DNA from: BOG-908 sp965199235
Lineage (GTDB): Bacteria; Pseudomonadota; Alphaproteobacteria; Acetobacterales; Acetobacteraceae
DNA length: 64,000 nt
Direction of reading: 5' to 3'
NCBI GenBank assembly: GCA_965199235.1
Contig: CBDAQU010000002.1
Coordinates: 2,418,001 to 2,482,000, forward strand
Shown here: positions 7,805-17,023 of the stretch, piece by piece
Layout of the letters: every line of letters begins with the position of its first letter
How positions within the stretch are numbered: position 1 is the first letter of the stretch
Program-made: the position numbers and the translations under genes
Notes under the pieces: model-generated
What the model saw: the letters and a program-made list of their open reading frames with translations, nothing else
Database searches by the model: none
Told to the model about the DNA's origin: nothing

Positions 7805-9037
7805 TCAGGCGCGAACTAGCCCGCGCATCGGCTGGGCCTCCTCGCTGCCAGGCAGCACGCGCGGCAAAGCAGAAGGGCTCATGTGCAGGTGGTCCGCCAG
7901 CACGCCCTTGATCACGCTGCGCAGGTCGGTCGTCGGCGCCAGGTCGCGATCCTCGAACAGCCGTCCGGCGCCGAGCCCCGGCCAGTCCGCCCGCACCTGC
8001 CCGCCACTCACCGCCCCGCCCACCAGAAGCGCCGCGCCCGCCGTGCCGTGGTCGGTGCCGCCGGTGCCGTTCGGCCGCGCGGTGCGGCCGAATTCGGTCA
8101 CCGCCAGCACCACCGTGCGACCCCAGGCATCGCCCAGCCCTGCGCGTAGCGCGCCCAACCCGGCATCAAGCTGGGCCAGCACCAGCGCCAGCCGCTTCTG
8201 CTGCGCCACATGCGTGTCCCACCCGCTGATCTCCAGCACCGCAACCCGCGGGCCGTTCGGCTGCGACATCAGCCGCCCGGCCGAGCCGGCCAGCATCTCG
8301 AAGCTGCGATCATGCGCGGGGTCCGCCGCCTGGCCGCTCAACGCCTCCGCCGCGAAGCCGCGCTGCTTGAGCCCTTCCTGCACCGCCGGCCCGATCACCG
8401 GGTCGCGCGCGCAGATGTGCTGCAGGCGCTGGTACAGATCGGCCGTCGGCTGGGCGAAATGGTCCGGCGCCCAGGCCTCCACGTTGGTCGGCCCGCGCAG
8501 CAGCAGCGGCGCCGACAGCCCCACCGACAGCGCCAGGTCACGCCCGGGTGCGGCCGGCATCAGCCCGACGGCCCGGTTGAGCCAGCCGCTATTCAGCCGC
8601 TGGTCGGCGCCGCTTTCCAGGCAGTCCTGCGCCTCGAAATGGCTGCGGCTGCGGTAATGCCCGGCCACCGCATGCACCACCAGCGCCTGGCCCTGCGCGT
8701 ACATCCCGTGCACCTGCTGCAGCGAAGGATGCATCCCATACATGCCGCCCAGGTCCAGCAACCCGCCGGACGCGCCTGGGGAGGGCAGGGCCAACGGCCC
8801 CCGCAATCCGGCAAAGGCCGGGTCGCCATAGGGCTGCACCGCCGACAACCCGTCCAGCGCGCCGCGCATCAGCACCACCACGAAGCGCTGCTCGGTCTGC
8901 GGTGCCGCCAGCGCCATCGAGCTGCGGCCGAGCGTGAACGCAGCAGTCAACCCGAGCAGGGCCTGCCGGCGCGACAGCGCGAACCCGCCAGGCCGGCCCG
9001 CCGGCATGTCGGCGTCTGGGCAAACATGTCTGGTCAT
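7805..9037 (-). CDS. DUF1501 family secreted protein
   Basis: 410 residues. A Tat-like N-terminus (SRRQALLGLTAAFTLG) precedes a sulfatase-like alkaline-phosphatase-superfamily fold typical of DUF1501: VVVLMRGALDGLSAV near the start, then GWDTH and TEFGRTARPNGTGGTDHGTA near the C-terminus. Its enzymatic role is not established. It starts two bases after the DUF1800 stop, the usual partner gene, so the two are surely cotranscribed and likely coexported. Confidence 0.9.
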   Translation of the reverse strand: MTRHVCPDADMPAGRPGGFALSRRQALLGLTAAFTLGRSSMALAAPQTEQRFVVVLMRGALDGLSAVQPYGDPAFAGLRGPLALPSPGASGGLLDLGGMYGMHPSLQQVHGMYAQGQALVVHAVAGHYRSRSHFEAQDCLESGADQRLNSGWLNRAVGLMPAAPGRDLALSVGLSAPLLLRGPTNVEAWAPDHFAQPTADLYQRLQHICARDPVIGPAVQEGLKQRGFAAEALSGQAADPAHDRSFEMLAGSAGRLMSQPNGPRVAVLEISGWDTHVAQQKRLALVLAQLDAGLGALRAGLGDAWGRTVVLAVTEFGRTARPNGTGGTDHGTAGAALLVGGAVSGGQVRADWPGLGAGRLFEDRDLAPTTDLRSVIKGVLADHLHMSPSALPRVLPGSEEAQPMRGLVRA

Positions 9038-9038
9038 C

Positions 9039-10409
9039 TCAGCGCCTCTGAAACTCTGGGGAGGAAAACAGCAGCGTCAGCCCGTCGCGGCGCGACCCCG
9101 CCGCCCGTATCTGGCCCAGCGTGTCAGCCGTCAGCAAAGGGCCGAGCACCGCGTGGCCAAGCTGCTCGGGGTCCTGCTGGCTGGCGACCCGCCCGGCCAG
9201 GCCGTAGGCGTAGTCCACCCGCTCCAGCATCGCTTCCGGCCCCGCCCAGTCCGCCGCGCGGTCCGGCCAGCCGATCGGCGCGGGCGCCTGCAGCACGCCC
9301 TGGCCCAGCCCGCCCACGATCTGCAGCAGGTTCGGCACCGTGTCGGGCGTGCCGCCGACCGCCCGCAGGCAGGCGATGGCATAGTCTTGCGGCGTCCGCA
9401 GCTTGGTCCCCGGCACCCACGCGCTCGGCAGTTCCACCAGCGCTGCGGACGCGGCGCCGAGGTCGCCCTGCGTGTCGCGCAGCACCGTCTCGATCCTGTG
9501 CACGTCGGCGGCCTGCGGCTCGTCGGCAGTGAAATGCCGCACCAGCTTGTCGGCGATGTGGCGGTAGGTGGCGGGATGCGTGCCAAGCCAGCCGAGGATC
9601 GCGACACCGCCCTGCTCGCCCTCCGGCCAGCGCCGCCCCATCACCTCGATCTCGCCCGGCTCGTGCAGGTTTGGCCGGAAAATGAAGCCGCGCGGTTCTT
9701 CCCGCACCTGGATCGACCACCCGGTGAGGATCTTGGCGAAGCTGGTCACGTCCTGCTGCGTGTATCCCGACGCCGGCGAGACAGTGTGCAGCTCCAGGCA
9801 CTCGCGTGCCAGGTTCTCGTTCAGGCCTATGTGGCGCCTCTGGCCCGCCGGGCTGTCCGGCCCCGCGGAACGCTCCTGGTTCAGGTAGCCCAGCATGGCC
9901 GGATGGCGCATCACCGCCAGCAGCATGTCGGAAAACCGGCCGGTCACGTGGGGCCTGATCGCCTCGCGCACATACGCGCCGCAGCACGCGGCCGGAACCA
10001 GCTCCTTGGCCGCGATGGTGAAGTGGTTGGTCCAGAACCACACCAGCCGCTCGCGGAACGGCGCCGGTGTCACCAGCGCGTTGCCGAAGAAGTCGCGCAG
10101 TTCCCGCCGCCCGAGCTCCCTCGCCGGGTTCGGCGCCTTCTCTGCCTCCGCCGCCTGTCCTCCGGCCTGGCCGCTTTCCATGGTCGAGGCGGTCGCCTGC
10201 TTGAGGGCCTGCTTGCGCGCCAACTGCGCCTCTATCCGCTCCCGTACCGTGTCCAGCGCCGCTGCCGTGTCGGCCGCGCCCTGCACCGGCGTGGGATCTG
10301 GCGCCTGCAGCTGCGCCAGCAGCCAGCCGCGCGGGTCGCCCGGCACGCTGTCGGCCGGCCGGCGCCCGAAGCCGAAGCGGTTGGACGCGATGATGGCTCG
10401 TGTATCCAT
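9039..10409 (-). CDS. DUF1800 family protein
   Basis: 456 residues from ATG at 10409 (MDTRAIIASNRFGFGRRP); the longer open frame upstream is the MFS gene in another frame. Family-typical segments are RLVWFWTNHFTIAAKELV and the conserved TQQDVTSFAKILTGW. There is a coil- and charge-rich insertion near residues 75-110 (QAGGQAAEAEKAPNP). The family is known for genetic linkage to DUF1501 but has no assigned activity. It lies 26 bases downstream of the MFS transporter and immediately upstream of DUF1501 in the same direction, suggesting an operon. Confidence 0.9.
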   Translation of the reverse strand: MDTRAIIASNRFGFGRRPADSVPGDPRGWLLAQLQAPDPTPVQGAADTAAALDTVRERIEAQLARKQALKQATASTMESGQAGGQAAEAEKAPNPARELGRRELRDFFGNALVTPAPFRERLVWFWTNHFTIAAKELVPAACCGAYVREAIRPHVTGRFSDMLLAVMRHPAMLGYLNQERSAGPDSPAGQRRHIGLNENLARECLELHTVSPASGYTQQDVTSFAKILTGWSIQVREEPRGFIFRPNLHEPGEIEVMGRRWPEGEQGGVAILGWLGTHPATYRHIADKLVRHFTADEPQAADVHRIETVLRDTQGDLGAASAALVELPSAWVPGTKLRTPQDYAIACLRAVGGTPDTVPNLLQIVGGLGQGVLQAPAPIGWPDRAADWAGPEAMLERVDYAYGLAGRVASQQDPEQLGHAVLGPLLTADTLGQIRAAGSRRDGLTLLFSSPEFQRR

Positions 10410-10435
10410 GAAGATCGATATAGCACCCGCCGGTG

Positions 10436-11608
10436 TTACCCGCCGTGACGAAATGTTCCGCCCGGTGCCGATGCGCCACGGCGGAGCACGATGCCCGAGG
10501 CGCCGACCGCGCAGCACAGGACGGCGATCATGCCGACCGCCACCGGCAGCGACGTCGCCTGCGCCACCGCCCCGAACAGCGGCGGCCCTGCCAGCACGCC
10601 GGCATAGCCCAGAGTCGCAGTCACGCTCACCGCGGCGTTCGGGTCGGGCCCGCCGCGCGTGCCGGCCAGCGCGAACAAGGCGGGCACAACGTTGGCGACG
10701 CCAAGCCCGGTCAGCCCGAACCCGAGCACCGCCAAGGGCAGAGAGGGTGCGGCCAGCACCAGCCCGATCCCGGCGGCAGCCGCAAACGCCCCAGCCAGCA
10801 CGCCCGCATTGCCGAGCCGCGCCCTGACCCGGTCGCCGGCCAGCCGCATGCCCACCATGCAGAGCGAGAACGCGCTGTAGCCCATCGCCGCCAAGGGCAC
10901 CGGCACTTGCCGCACGACCCGGAGATAAACCCCGCCCCAATCGGCCACCGCCCCCTCCACGGCAAAGGCGAGGCACAGCACAAGCCCGGCAAACAGCAGC
11001 GTCCCGTCACGCCAGGGCCTGTGAACGACGGCTCCTGCCCGGGAACCTGGCTTGCTCGCGTGGCCGAGCCAGCGTGAGACCGCCACGATCGCGCAGGACG
11101 ACAGCAGCGCCATCGACGCGGCCTGAACCGGCGGCGGTACCATGCCCAGCAGGACCGAGCCGCCCGCCGAACCCGCGCACGACCCCACGCTCCACATCGC
11201 ATGCACCGAGCCCAGGATGTTCCGCTCCGCCCGCTGCTCCACCCGGACCGCCTCGGCGTTCATCGCCACGTCCACCGCGCCGAAGCCCATGCCGAAGACG
11301 AACAGGCAGGCGCTCAGCACGACACGGTCCGGCGACAGCACGACGGCCACGAACGCCGTGCAGGCGAGCATTGCGCCCGCGCGGATCACCGGAGCCGCAC
11401 CGAACCTGGTGGCCAGCCACCCTGTCGCCGGCATCGACGCGATCGCACCGATCGAGAGGCAGAACAGCGCCAGGCCGAGCGCGCCTGGGCTCAGGGAAAG
11501 GCGTTCTTTCAGGAGGGGGACCTGGGTGGCCCAGGCGCCGATGATCAGGCCGTGGAAGAGGAAGACTGTGGAGATGGGAAGCGGTTCTTTTTTGAAGAAA
11601 AGAACCAA
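10436..11608 (-). CDS. MFS transporter, YbjJ-like
   Basis: About 390 residues with twelve predicted membrane helices. The first helix (TVFLFHGLIIGAWATQVP) is followed by the loop ERLSLSPGALGLALF seen in YbjJ-type permeases, and a substrate-unknown major facilitator fold follows. The true start is uncertain: the frame is open far upstream, but protein character begins only at a copy of repeat family 2, where TTG 11608 lies in frame (reading SKSFLVLFFKKEPLPIS around it). The repeat therefore seems to supply the N-terminal codons. The gene is followed by DUF1800/DUF1501 on the same strand. Confidence 0.85.
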   Translation of the reverse strand: MVLFFKKEPLPISTVFLFHGLIIGAWATQVPLLKERLSLSPGALGLALFCLSIGAIASMPATGWLATRFGAAPVIRAGAMLACTAFVAVVLSPDRVVLSACLFVFGMGFGAVDVAMNAEAVRVEQRAERNILGSVHAMWSVGSCAGSAGGSVLLGMVPPPVQAASMALLSSCAIVAVSRWLGHASKPGSRAGAVVHRPWRDGTLLFAGLVLCLAFAVEGAVADWGGVYLRVVRQVPVPLAAMGYSAFSLCMVGMRLAGDRVRARLGNAGVLAGAFAAAAGIGLVLAAPSLPLAVLGFGLTGLGVANVVPALFALAGTRGGPDPNAAVSVTATLGYAGVLAGPPLFGAVAQATSLPVAVGMIAVLCCAVGASGIVLRRGASAPGGTFRHGG

Positions 11609-11627
11609 AAAACTTTTGCTTTCAGGA
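11579..11627. repeat. Dispersed repeat family 2, short copy
   Basis: GGTTCTTTTTTGAAGAAAAG followed by AACCAAAAAACTTTTGCTT. This is the same arrangement as the copies at 58710-58820 and 62307-62394: a hairpin of the GGTTC/GAACC type next to CAAAAAACTTTTGC. It overlaps the 5' end of the MFS gene. Confidence 0.7.
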
Positions 11628-11664
11628 TGGTTCTTGGTGTCTGGCGTGGGCCCCAGGGATAAGC

Positions 11665-13878
11665 TCAAAAAAGCAGGTCTTCCACTTTTATCGGCGTCTT
11701 CCTCACCCGCACGCCGGTCGCGTGGTACACCGCGTTGGCGATCGCCGCAGGCATGCCGACGATGCCGATCTCCCCGACTCCCTTCGTGCCGATCGGGTTG
11801 GACAGCGTGTCGTTGCCCTCCAGCATCTCCACAACTACTTCGCCGATGTCCGCGTTGGTCGAGAAATGGTACCCGGCAAGGTCGGTGTTGGCAAAACGCG
11901 CCCGCTTGCGGTCGATCTGCGTCTCCTCCAGCAGGGCGAAGCTCGCCCCCCAGATCATCCCGCCCGCCAAATTGCTGCGCGCGGTGCGCGGGTTGATGAT
12001 CCGCCCGCAATCGAACACGCCCACCATACGGTGCACGCGCACGGTGCGCAGCAGCGGATCGATACGCACCTCGGCGAACTGCGCGCCGAACGAGTATGTC
12101 GCGTATTTGCCGAGCGCGCTGGAAAACGCCATGCCGCCCGCCAGGCCGTTCCGCATCTGCTCGTCGCTGATGCTGTCGGGCTTCCACACCCCTGTCTCTT
12201 CGATGAAGCCGCTGGTGCATTCGGCCAGCACCTCGGTCGCTCGCCGCCTGGTTCCGTCCGGGGAGATCACGAACCCGTCCACCAGGGTGCCGCCGCCAGC
12301 CGCGCGCAGCAGCGCGTCGCGCACCGCCAGCGCGGTCACGTGCACCGCCGAGCCGGACGAACTCGTCGTGACCGATCCGCCTGCGATGATGCCCGACGGC
12401 AGCGTGCTGTCGCCCAGCTCTACCCGCACGAGGTGGTTGGGCACGCCCAGCACGTCGGCCGCGATCTGGCCCATGACGGTGTAGGCGCCGGTCCCAAGAT
12501 CGTGCGCGGACAGCGAAACGATGCAGACGCCGTCTGCGGAAAACCGTATCCGGGCCGCCGATGGGCCAGACGCCGACGGATAGCACGCCGTCGCGCAGCC
12601 ATAGCCGATCAGCGCCCCGCCTTCGGCCACCATGCTGCCTGGCTCGGGCGTGCGCCTGCTCCAACCGAACAGCTCGGCGCCGCGCGCGAAACAGTCGGTC
12701 AGCTTGCGGCTGCTCCACGCCAGGTTGCCCACCGGGTCGCGCGCCGGCTCGTTCTTCAGCCGCAACGCAACCGGGTCCATGCCGAGCGCCACGGCAAGTT
12801 CGTCGACCGCGCATTCGAACCCGAAGAACCCTGGCGCCTCCGCCGGCGCGCGCTGGAAACCGGGCGTGTTCACGTCGGTGGCGACCGTCGACTCGCGCAC
12901 GCGTATGTTGGGCGAGGCATACATCCGCGCCGTCACCTCGGTCACCGCGAACGACACGTGGTCGATCGTGGCGCTCTGCCCGGCCTGCTCGTGCGACACC
13001 GCGGTGATCGTGCCGTCATGCTCGGCCGCCAGCCGCACCCTGCTGCGTGTCGCCGGACGGAACGAGCCCACGGTGAACATCGCCTCGCGCGGCACCACCA
13101 GTTTCACCGCGCGGCCCAGCCGGCGCGCCGCCATCGCGATCAGCACCGTGTGCGGCAATATCGTGGCCTTGCCGCCGAACCCGCCGCCGACATACGGGCA
13201 CTCGACATGCACGTCCTCCGCCGGGATGCCGAAGATAGAGGCCAATCCCATGCGCGTGCCCATCACCCACTGGCTCGGCACGTGCACCAGCAACTTGCCG
13301 TCCCGCCACTCGGCCGACGTGGCGTAAAGCTCGATCGGGTTGTGGTGCTGCGCCGGCGTGAAATACGTGGCGTCGACCTTCACCGGCGAGATCGCGAAGG
13401 CCGCGTCCGCGTTGCCGACGTCGATGGACTTGGCCTCGAGCGGCTTTTCCACCCGGCCCGCATCGTCCATCGCGGCGGAGGCCGGCTGCACGTCATACTC
13501 GATGCCGACCAGGCGCGATGCCGCTTCGGCCGCCTCCTGCGTGTCGGCGATCACCAGGCTGACGATCTGCCCGGCATAGTGCACCTCGTCGGAGGTCAGC
13601 GGCAGGAACGAGCTCTGCATGTGCCCGCCCTTCATCGCAAACGTCTCGTCGCCCAACCCCTCGTTCAGGCTCCGATGCGTCAGCACCATCTGCACGCCGG
13701 GCACCGCCTCGGCCGGCGCGGTGTCGATCCTGACGATGCGCCCGCGCGCGATGCTGCTGGTCGTCAGCGCGGCATAGGCGCAGCCGGCATGCGGGAAATC
13801 CGCCGCGTATTGCGCGGCCCCGCTGACCTTGCCCGGTGCGTCTCGCCGTGTGACCGGCAGGCCGATGCCTCCATCCAT
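11665..13878 (-). CDS. Molybdenum hydroxylase large (molybdopterin-binding) subunit, xanthine dehydrogenase family
   Basis: 737 residues. An N-terminal aldehyde oxidase a/b-hammerhead domain (VTRRDAPGKVSGAAQYAADFP) is followed by the molybdopterin cytosine dinucleotide domains, with the glycine-rich PYVGGGFGGKA, the Arg-containing FQRAPAEAPGFF and the C-terminal GTKGVGEIG that holds the catalytic Glu. Length and three-gene organisation resemble PaoC/YagR aldehyde oxidoreductase. It hydroxylates an aldehyde or N-heterocycle; the substrate is unknown. It starts three bases after the FAD subunit stop. Confidence 0.92.
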   Translation of the reverse strand: MDGGIGLPVTRRDAPGKVSGAAQYAADFPHAGCAYAALTTSSIARGRIVRIDTAPAEAVPGVQMVLTHRSLNEGLGDETFAMKGGHMQSSFLPLTSDEVHYAGQIVSLVIADTQEAAEAASRLVGIEYDVQPASAAMDDAGRVEKPLEAKSIDVGNADAAFAISPVKVDATYFTPAQHHNPIELYATSAEWRDGKLLVHVPSQWVMGTRMGLASIFGIPAEDVHVECPYVGGGFGGKATILPHTVLIAMAARRLGRAVKLVVPREAMFTVGSFRPATRSRVRLAAEHDGTITAVSHEQAGQSATIDHVSFAVTEVTARMYASPNIRVRESTVATDVNTPGFQRAPAEAPGFFGFECAVDELAVALGMDPVALRLKNEPARDPVGNLAWSSRKLTDCFARGAELFGWSRRTPEPGSMVAEGGALIGYGCATACYPSASGPSAARIRFSADGVCIVSLSAHDLGTGAYTVMGQIAADVLGVPNHLVRVELGDSTLPSGIIAGGSVTTSSSGSAVHVTALAVRDALLRAAGGGTLVDGFVISPDGTRRRATEVLAECTSGFIEETGVWKPDSISDEQMRNGLAGGMAFSSALGKYATYSFGAQFAEVRIDPLLRTVRVHRMVGVFDCGRIINPRTARSNLAGGMIWGASFALLEETQIDRKRARFANTDLAGYHFSTNADIGEVVVEMLEGNDTLSNPIGTKGVGEIGIVGMPAAIANAVYHATGVRVRKTPIKVEDLLF

Positions 13879-13881
13879 GAT

Positions 13882-14865
13882 CTATGCCCTCTTGCTTGCG
13901 GTCAGGGCCGCGCGCGCGACGACGCGCTGGCCCAGCTCGATCTTGAACGCGTTGTGCCGCCCCGGCCGGGCGCCCGCGAAGGCAGCCTCGCCGGCCCGCA
14001 TGCCCACCGCCTCGGTCAGCTTGGCGCCCGTCAGCACCGCTTCGGCGTCCGCCGACCGCCACGGCTTGGAGGCGACCCCGCCCAGCGCCACGCGAGCGGA
14101 CGCGACCGTGTCCCCGTCCATCTCCAGCGCCACCGCGGCAGAGACGAGCGCGTAGGCGTAGCTCTGCCTGTCCCGCACCTTGACGTAGGTGGACCCCCGC
14201 CCCGCCGGCGTCGCCTGCACGGTGATCGCCGTCACGATGTCGCCCTGCTCCAGCACCGTCTCGCGCGCCGGATCGTCGCCATAGGCGAGGTGGAATTTCG
14301 CGAGCGGCACCGTGCGCGACCCTGCGGCCGAGCGGATCTCCACCGCGGTGTCGAACGCGGCGAGCGTGGTGCCCCAATCGCCTGGGTAGTTCGCCAGACA
14401 CGAATCCGAGATGCCGAACAGCGCCATCTCGCGGTCCTCGCCGTCCAGCGCCGAGCAGCCGGAACCCGGCACGCGCTTGTTGCAGGCCGAGACGCCGTTG
14501 CGGAAGTATGGGCAGCGCGTTCGCTGCAGCAGGTTGCCGCCCAGCGTCGCCGCGTTGCGCAGCTGCTGCGACGCGGCGAGCTGCAGGCTCTCGGCCAACG
14601 CCGGGTAGTCACGCTTCAGCGTGACGTCCTCGGCCGCGTCCGCCATCCGCGCCAGCGCGCCGAACCGCAGCACCGGACCTGACGTGTCGATCTCCGACAG
14701 GCCGGGCAGGTGGCCGATGTCGATCACGCGATGCGGTGCCGCCAGGTCGCCGCGCATAAGGTCGACCATGGTCGTCCCGCCGGCGAGCACCGACGCGCCA
14801 GGCTGGGCCGCCTCGTTCAGTGCCTCGTCCAGCGTTTCCGGGCGCACGTAGGTGAATGGCTGCAT
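13882..14865 (-). CDS. Molybdenum hydroxylase FAD-binding subunit
   Basis: 327 residues beginning MQPFTYVRPETLDEALNEA. The FAD site VLAGGTTMVDLMRGDLA is near residue 30-50, followed by TLGGNLLQRTRCPYFRN and a Cys-rich loop (ACNKRVPGSGCSALDG) that in PaoB/YagS carries an extra [4Fe-4S] cluster. This loop argues for the PaoABC-type branch rather than plain xanthine dehydrogenase. It passes electrons from the iron-sulfur subunit to an acceptor. It is the middle gene of the operon, with three-base gaps on both sides. Confidence 0.92.
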   Translation of the reverse strand: MQPFTYVRPETLDEALNEAAQPGASVLAGGTTMVDLMRGDLAAPHRVIDIGHLPGLSEIDTSGPVLRFGALARMADAAEDVTLKRDYPALAESLQLAASQQLRNAATLGGNLLQRTRCPYFRNGVSACNKRVPGSGCSALDGEDREMALFGISDSCLANYPGDWGTTLAAFDTAVEIRSAAGSRTVPLAKFHLAYGDDPARETVLEQGDIVTAITVQATPAGRGSTYVKVRDRQSYAYALVSAAVALEMDGDTVASARVALGGVASKPWRSADAEAVLTGAKLTEAVGMRAGEAAFAGARPGRHNAFKIELGQRVVARAALTASKRA

Positions 14866-14868
14866 CGC

Positions 14869-15339
14869 TCAGGCCGCCTTTGCCACGTCGGCGATGGCAG
14901 CGACGATGTTCGGATAGGCCGCGCACCGGCACAGATTTCCGCTCATGTACTCGCGTATCTCGTCGTCCGTGCGCGCATGACCTTCCTCGATGCAGGACAC
15001 CGCCGACATGATCTGGCCGGGCGTGCAGTAGCCGCATTGCAGCGCGTCATGCGCCACAAACGCCGCCTGCATCGGATGCGGCGTGCCGTCGGCCGCGGCC
15101 AGCCCCTCGATCGTTCGCACCGCCCTGCCGCCTGCCGAGGCTGCCAGCACCAGGCAGGCGAGCTGCCGCCGCCCGTCGATATGCACGGTGCAGGCGCCGC
15201 AGGTGCCGTGGTTGCAGCCCACCTTGGTGCCCGTCAGCCCTAGATGGTCGCGCAACGCGTCCAGCAGGGTGGTGCGGGGATCCAGCCGCAGGTCGTGCCG
15301 CCTGCCGTTCACGTCCAGCGTCACATCGAGCATCTGCAT
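14869..15339 (-). CDS. Molybdenum hydroxylase 2Fe-2S subunit
   Basis: 156 residues from ATG 15339 (MQMLDVTLDVNGRRHD). The plant-type ferredoxin cluster is GCNHGTCGACTVHIDG and the second cluster motif is CGYCTPGQI with CRC downstream. A start at 15408 would add residues without homology. E. coli PaoA has a Tat signal peptide; none is visible here, so this oxidoreductase is probably cytoplasmic. It is the first gene of the three-gene operon. Confidence 0.92.
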   Translation of the reverse strand: MQMLDVTLDVNGRRHDLRLDPRTTLLDALRDHLGLTGTKVGCNHGTCGACTVHIDGRRQLACLVLAASAGGRAVRTIEGLAAADGTPHPMQAAFVAHDALQCGYCTPGQIMSAVSCIEEGHARTDDEIREYMSGNLCRCAAYPNIVAAIADVAKAA

Positions 15340-15397
15340 CGTCTGGCTCCTGACCCTAAAAGTCATGTGGTGTCTCCCCGGCAAACGCCAGCACCGT

Positions 15398-16339
15398 TCA
15401 GCCCGCACCCGCCGCCGGGCCCGCCAGGAACGCCAGCACCGGCGCCAGCGAACGCTCCGGCGCTTCCTCCTGCGGCACGTGGCCCAGTTTCGGCAGCGCG
15501 GCCAGCCGGCAATCCGGTATCAGCCTCTGGTATCCGGCTGCGTTGCCAAACGGGATCATCGCGTCGCGCTCGCCCCAGACCAGCAGGGTAGGCGCGCGGA
15601 TGCTTCGCAGCAACGGCTCGGGCGGCTGCAACGCCACCTGCTCCATCCGCGCCAGCATCGCCCGCCTTACGCCAGGCGCCAGCATCATGTCGCGGTAGCG
15701 CGCCACCCGCGCATCCGTCAGCACCGACCGGTCGCCATAGGCCGGCGCCACCGTCATTCTCACCATCGCCGTCGGCAGCACGTAGGGCAGCAGACGCAGC
15801 ATCGCCGGCACCTGCGCCTTCTTGCCGTAATCGAAGCCTGGGCTGGCGAAACCGTCCGGCGAGACCAGCACCAGTCTCTCCACCCGCTCAGGATGGGCGG
15901 CGGCAAACATCCAGGCGATCTTGCCGCCCAGCGAGTTGCCCACCAGGCTCGCCCGTGCCACCCCGAGCGCGTCCATCAGTGCCGCCACAACCTGCACCGT
16001 GCGCGCGTCGGTGTAGTCTCCCGTGGGGTCCGGGCCGCTCAGCGCAAAGCCTGGCAGGTCGAACCGCACCACGCGGTACTGCGCCGACAGCCCGGCCGCC
16101 CACGCGTCCCAGGTATCGAGGCTGGCGCCGAACCCGTGCAGCATGATCACCACCGGCGCGCCTCCCGGCCCGCTGTCGCGCACGTGCAGACGCATGCCGG
16201 CCACCCCGACGAAATCGCTCGGCGACACCGCGTATTTCGTCTCCAGCGCGGCAAGCGGCTTGTCCGGCGCGTAGAGCCAGGCTCCGGCCCCGGCAACGAC
16301 CAACGCGCCCAGGATCAGCGCAGCAGCAAGCACCTTCAT
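15398..16339 (-). CDS. Alpha/beta hydrolase, membrane-anchored
   Basis: 313 residues. A single N-terminal hydrophobic segment (VLAAALILGALVVAGAGAWL) would anchor or export it. The hydrolase fold shows the oxyanion HGFGASLDTWDAW, the nucleophile elbow GNSLGG, the acid in WGERDAMIP and the His in LGHVPQEEAP, so all catalytic residues are present. It resembles MhpC-like or haloperoxidase-like hydrolases; the substrate is unknown. It is upstream of and codirectional with the molybdenum hydroxylase operon (58-base gap), so it might hydrolyse a substrate or product of that enzyme. Confidence 0.88.
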   Translation of the reverse strand: MKVLAAALILGALVVAGAGAWLYAPDKPLAALETKYAVSPSDFVGVAGMRLHVRDSGPGGAPVVIMLHGFGASLDTWDAWAAGLSAQYRVVRFDLPGFALSGPDPTGDYTDARTVQVVAALMDALGVARASLVGNSLGGKIAWMFAAAHPERVERLVLVSPDGFASPGFDYGKKAQVPAMLRLLPYVLPTAMVRMTVAPAYGDRSVLTDARVARYRDMMLAPGVRRAMLARMEQVALQPPEPLLRSIRAPTLLVWGERDAMIPFGNAAGYQRLIPDCRLAALPKLGHVPQEEAPERSLAPVLAFLAGPAAGAG

Positions 16340-16415
16340 TTCGGGCTCGGAGCGCCTTTAAAACTCGCCACCCCGAGTCGGCTGGCGCCCGTCGAGCACC
16401 CAGCCGATGCGCGCC

Positions 16416-16511
16416 GTTCGCACGTGAGCGAAGCGCTCTGTTCGCACGTGAGCGAAGCGTGCTGTTCGCACGACAGCGAGGCGCGCGGTTCGCACGACAG
16501 CGAAGCGGCTT
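16416..16511. repeat. 24-bp tandem repeat, four units, intergenic
   Basis: Four imperfect 24-bp units each start GTTCGCAC. The first two continue GTGAGCGAAGCG and the last two GACAGCG(A/G)(A/G)GCG. Together they lie in the 243-base gap 16340-16582 between the hydrolase and the DUF4864 gene. No gene is evident there. Confidence 0.9.
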
Positions 16512-16582
16512 TTCGGCCGTGAGCACCGGAGAGTAGGAAACGGGCGCCAGACGGCCGGGATAGTGGGGTTTTGACAGGCACT

Positions 16583-17014
16583 CTAAAGATCGATCCGCTC
16601 GCTCTTCTCCAGCACGCAGCCGGAGATGCGCCAGCTTCCGTCCGCCTCGTGCTCCATGTCGTAGACACCGAGCGCCGGCGATCCGTCCGACCCGACGAAC
16701 TCGACCTTCTGCTCCACCACGCCGTCATCGGACGATAGGTCACCAAAACTGAAGCTGCGCGGAGCGAACACCGCAGGATAGGCCGTTTGGACCATCTGAA
16801 GGAAATGCGGGCCGTCGCCGAACTTCTGCACGATGCCTGGCGCTGCGAACGCCAGCGCGGCCGCGCCGTCCCTTCGCCGGAACGCCTCGATCTGCGCGCT
16901 GATCACCCGCCGGATCTCGGCGCGGCTGGCCGGCGGCAGGTCGTCTTCGGCCAGGGCAGGACCGCATAGAAACGCCAGACAGATAGCGGACAGGGCGCTT
17001 GGGACACCACGCAT
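16583..17014 (-). CDS. DUF4864 domain secreted protein
   Basis: 143 residues. A signal peptide (SALSAICLAFLCGPALAED) precedes a cystatin/NTF2-like DUF4864 domain: IRRVISAQIEAFRRRDGAAALAFAAP opens it and FLQMVQTAYPAVF with a C-terminal DGSWRISGCVL closes it. The function of the family is unknown; it is probably periplasmic. It lies just downstream of a small membrane-protein gene on the same strand. Confidence 0.85.
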   Translation of the reverse strand: MRGVPSALSAICLAFLCGPALAEDDLPPASRAEIRRVISAQIEAFRRRDGAAALAFAAPGIVQKFGDGPHFLQMVQTAYPAVFAPRSFSFGDLSSDDGVVEQKVEFVGSDGSPALGVYDMEHEADGSWRISGCVLEKSERIDL

Positions 17015-17023
17015 CGCCGCCCC

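Noticed and set aside
16416..16511. CRISPR-like array
   Set aside because: Units are contiguous with no spacers, so these are simple tandem repeats.
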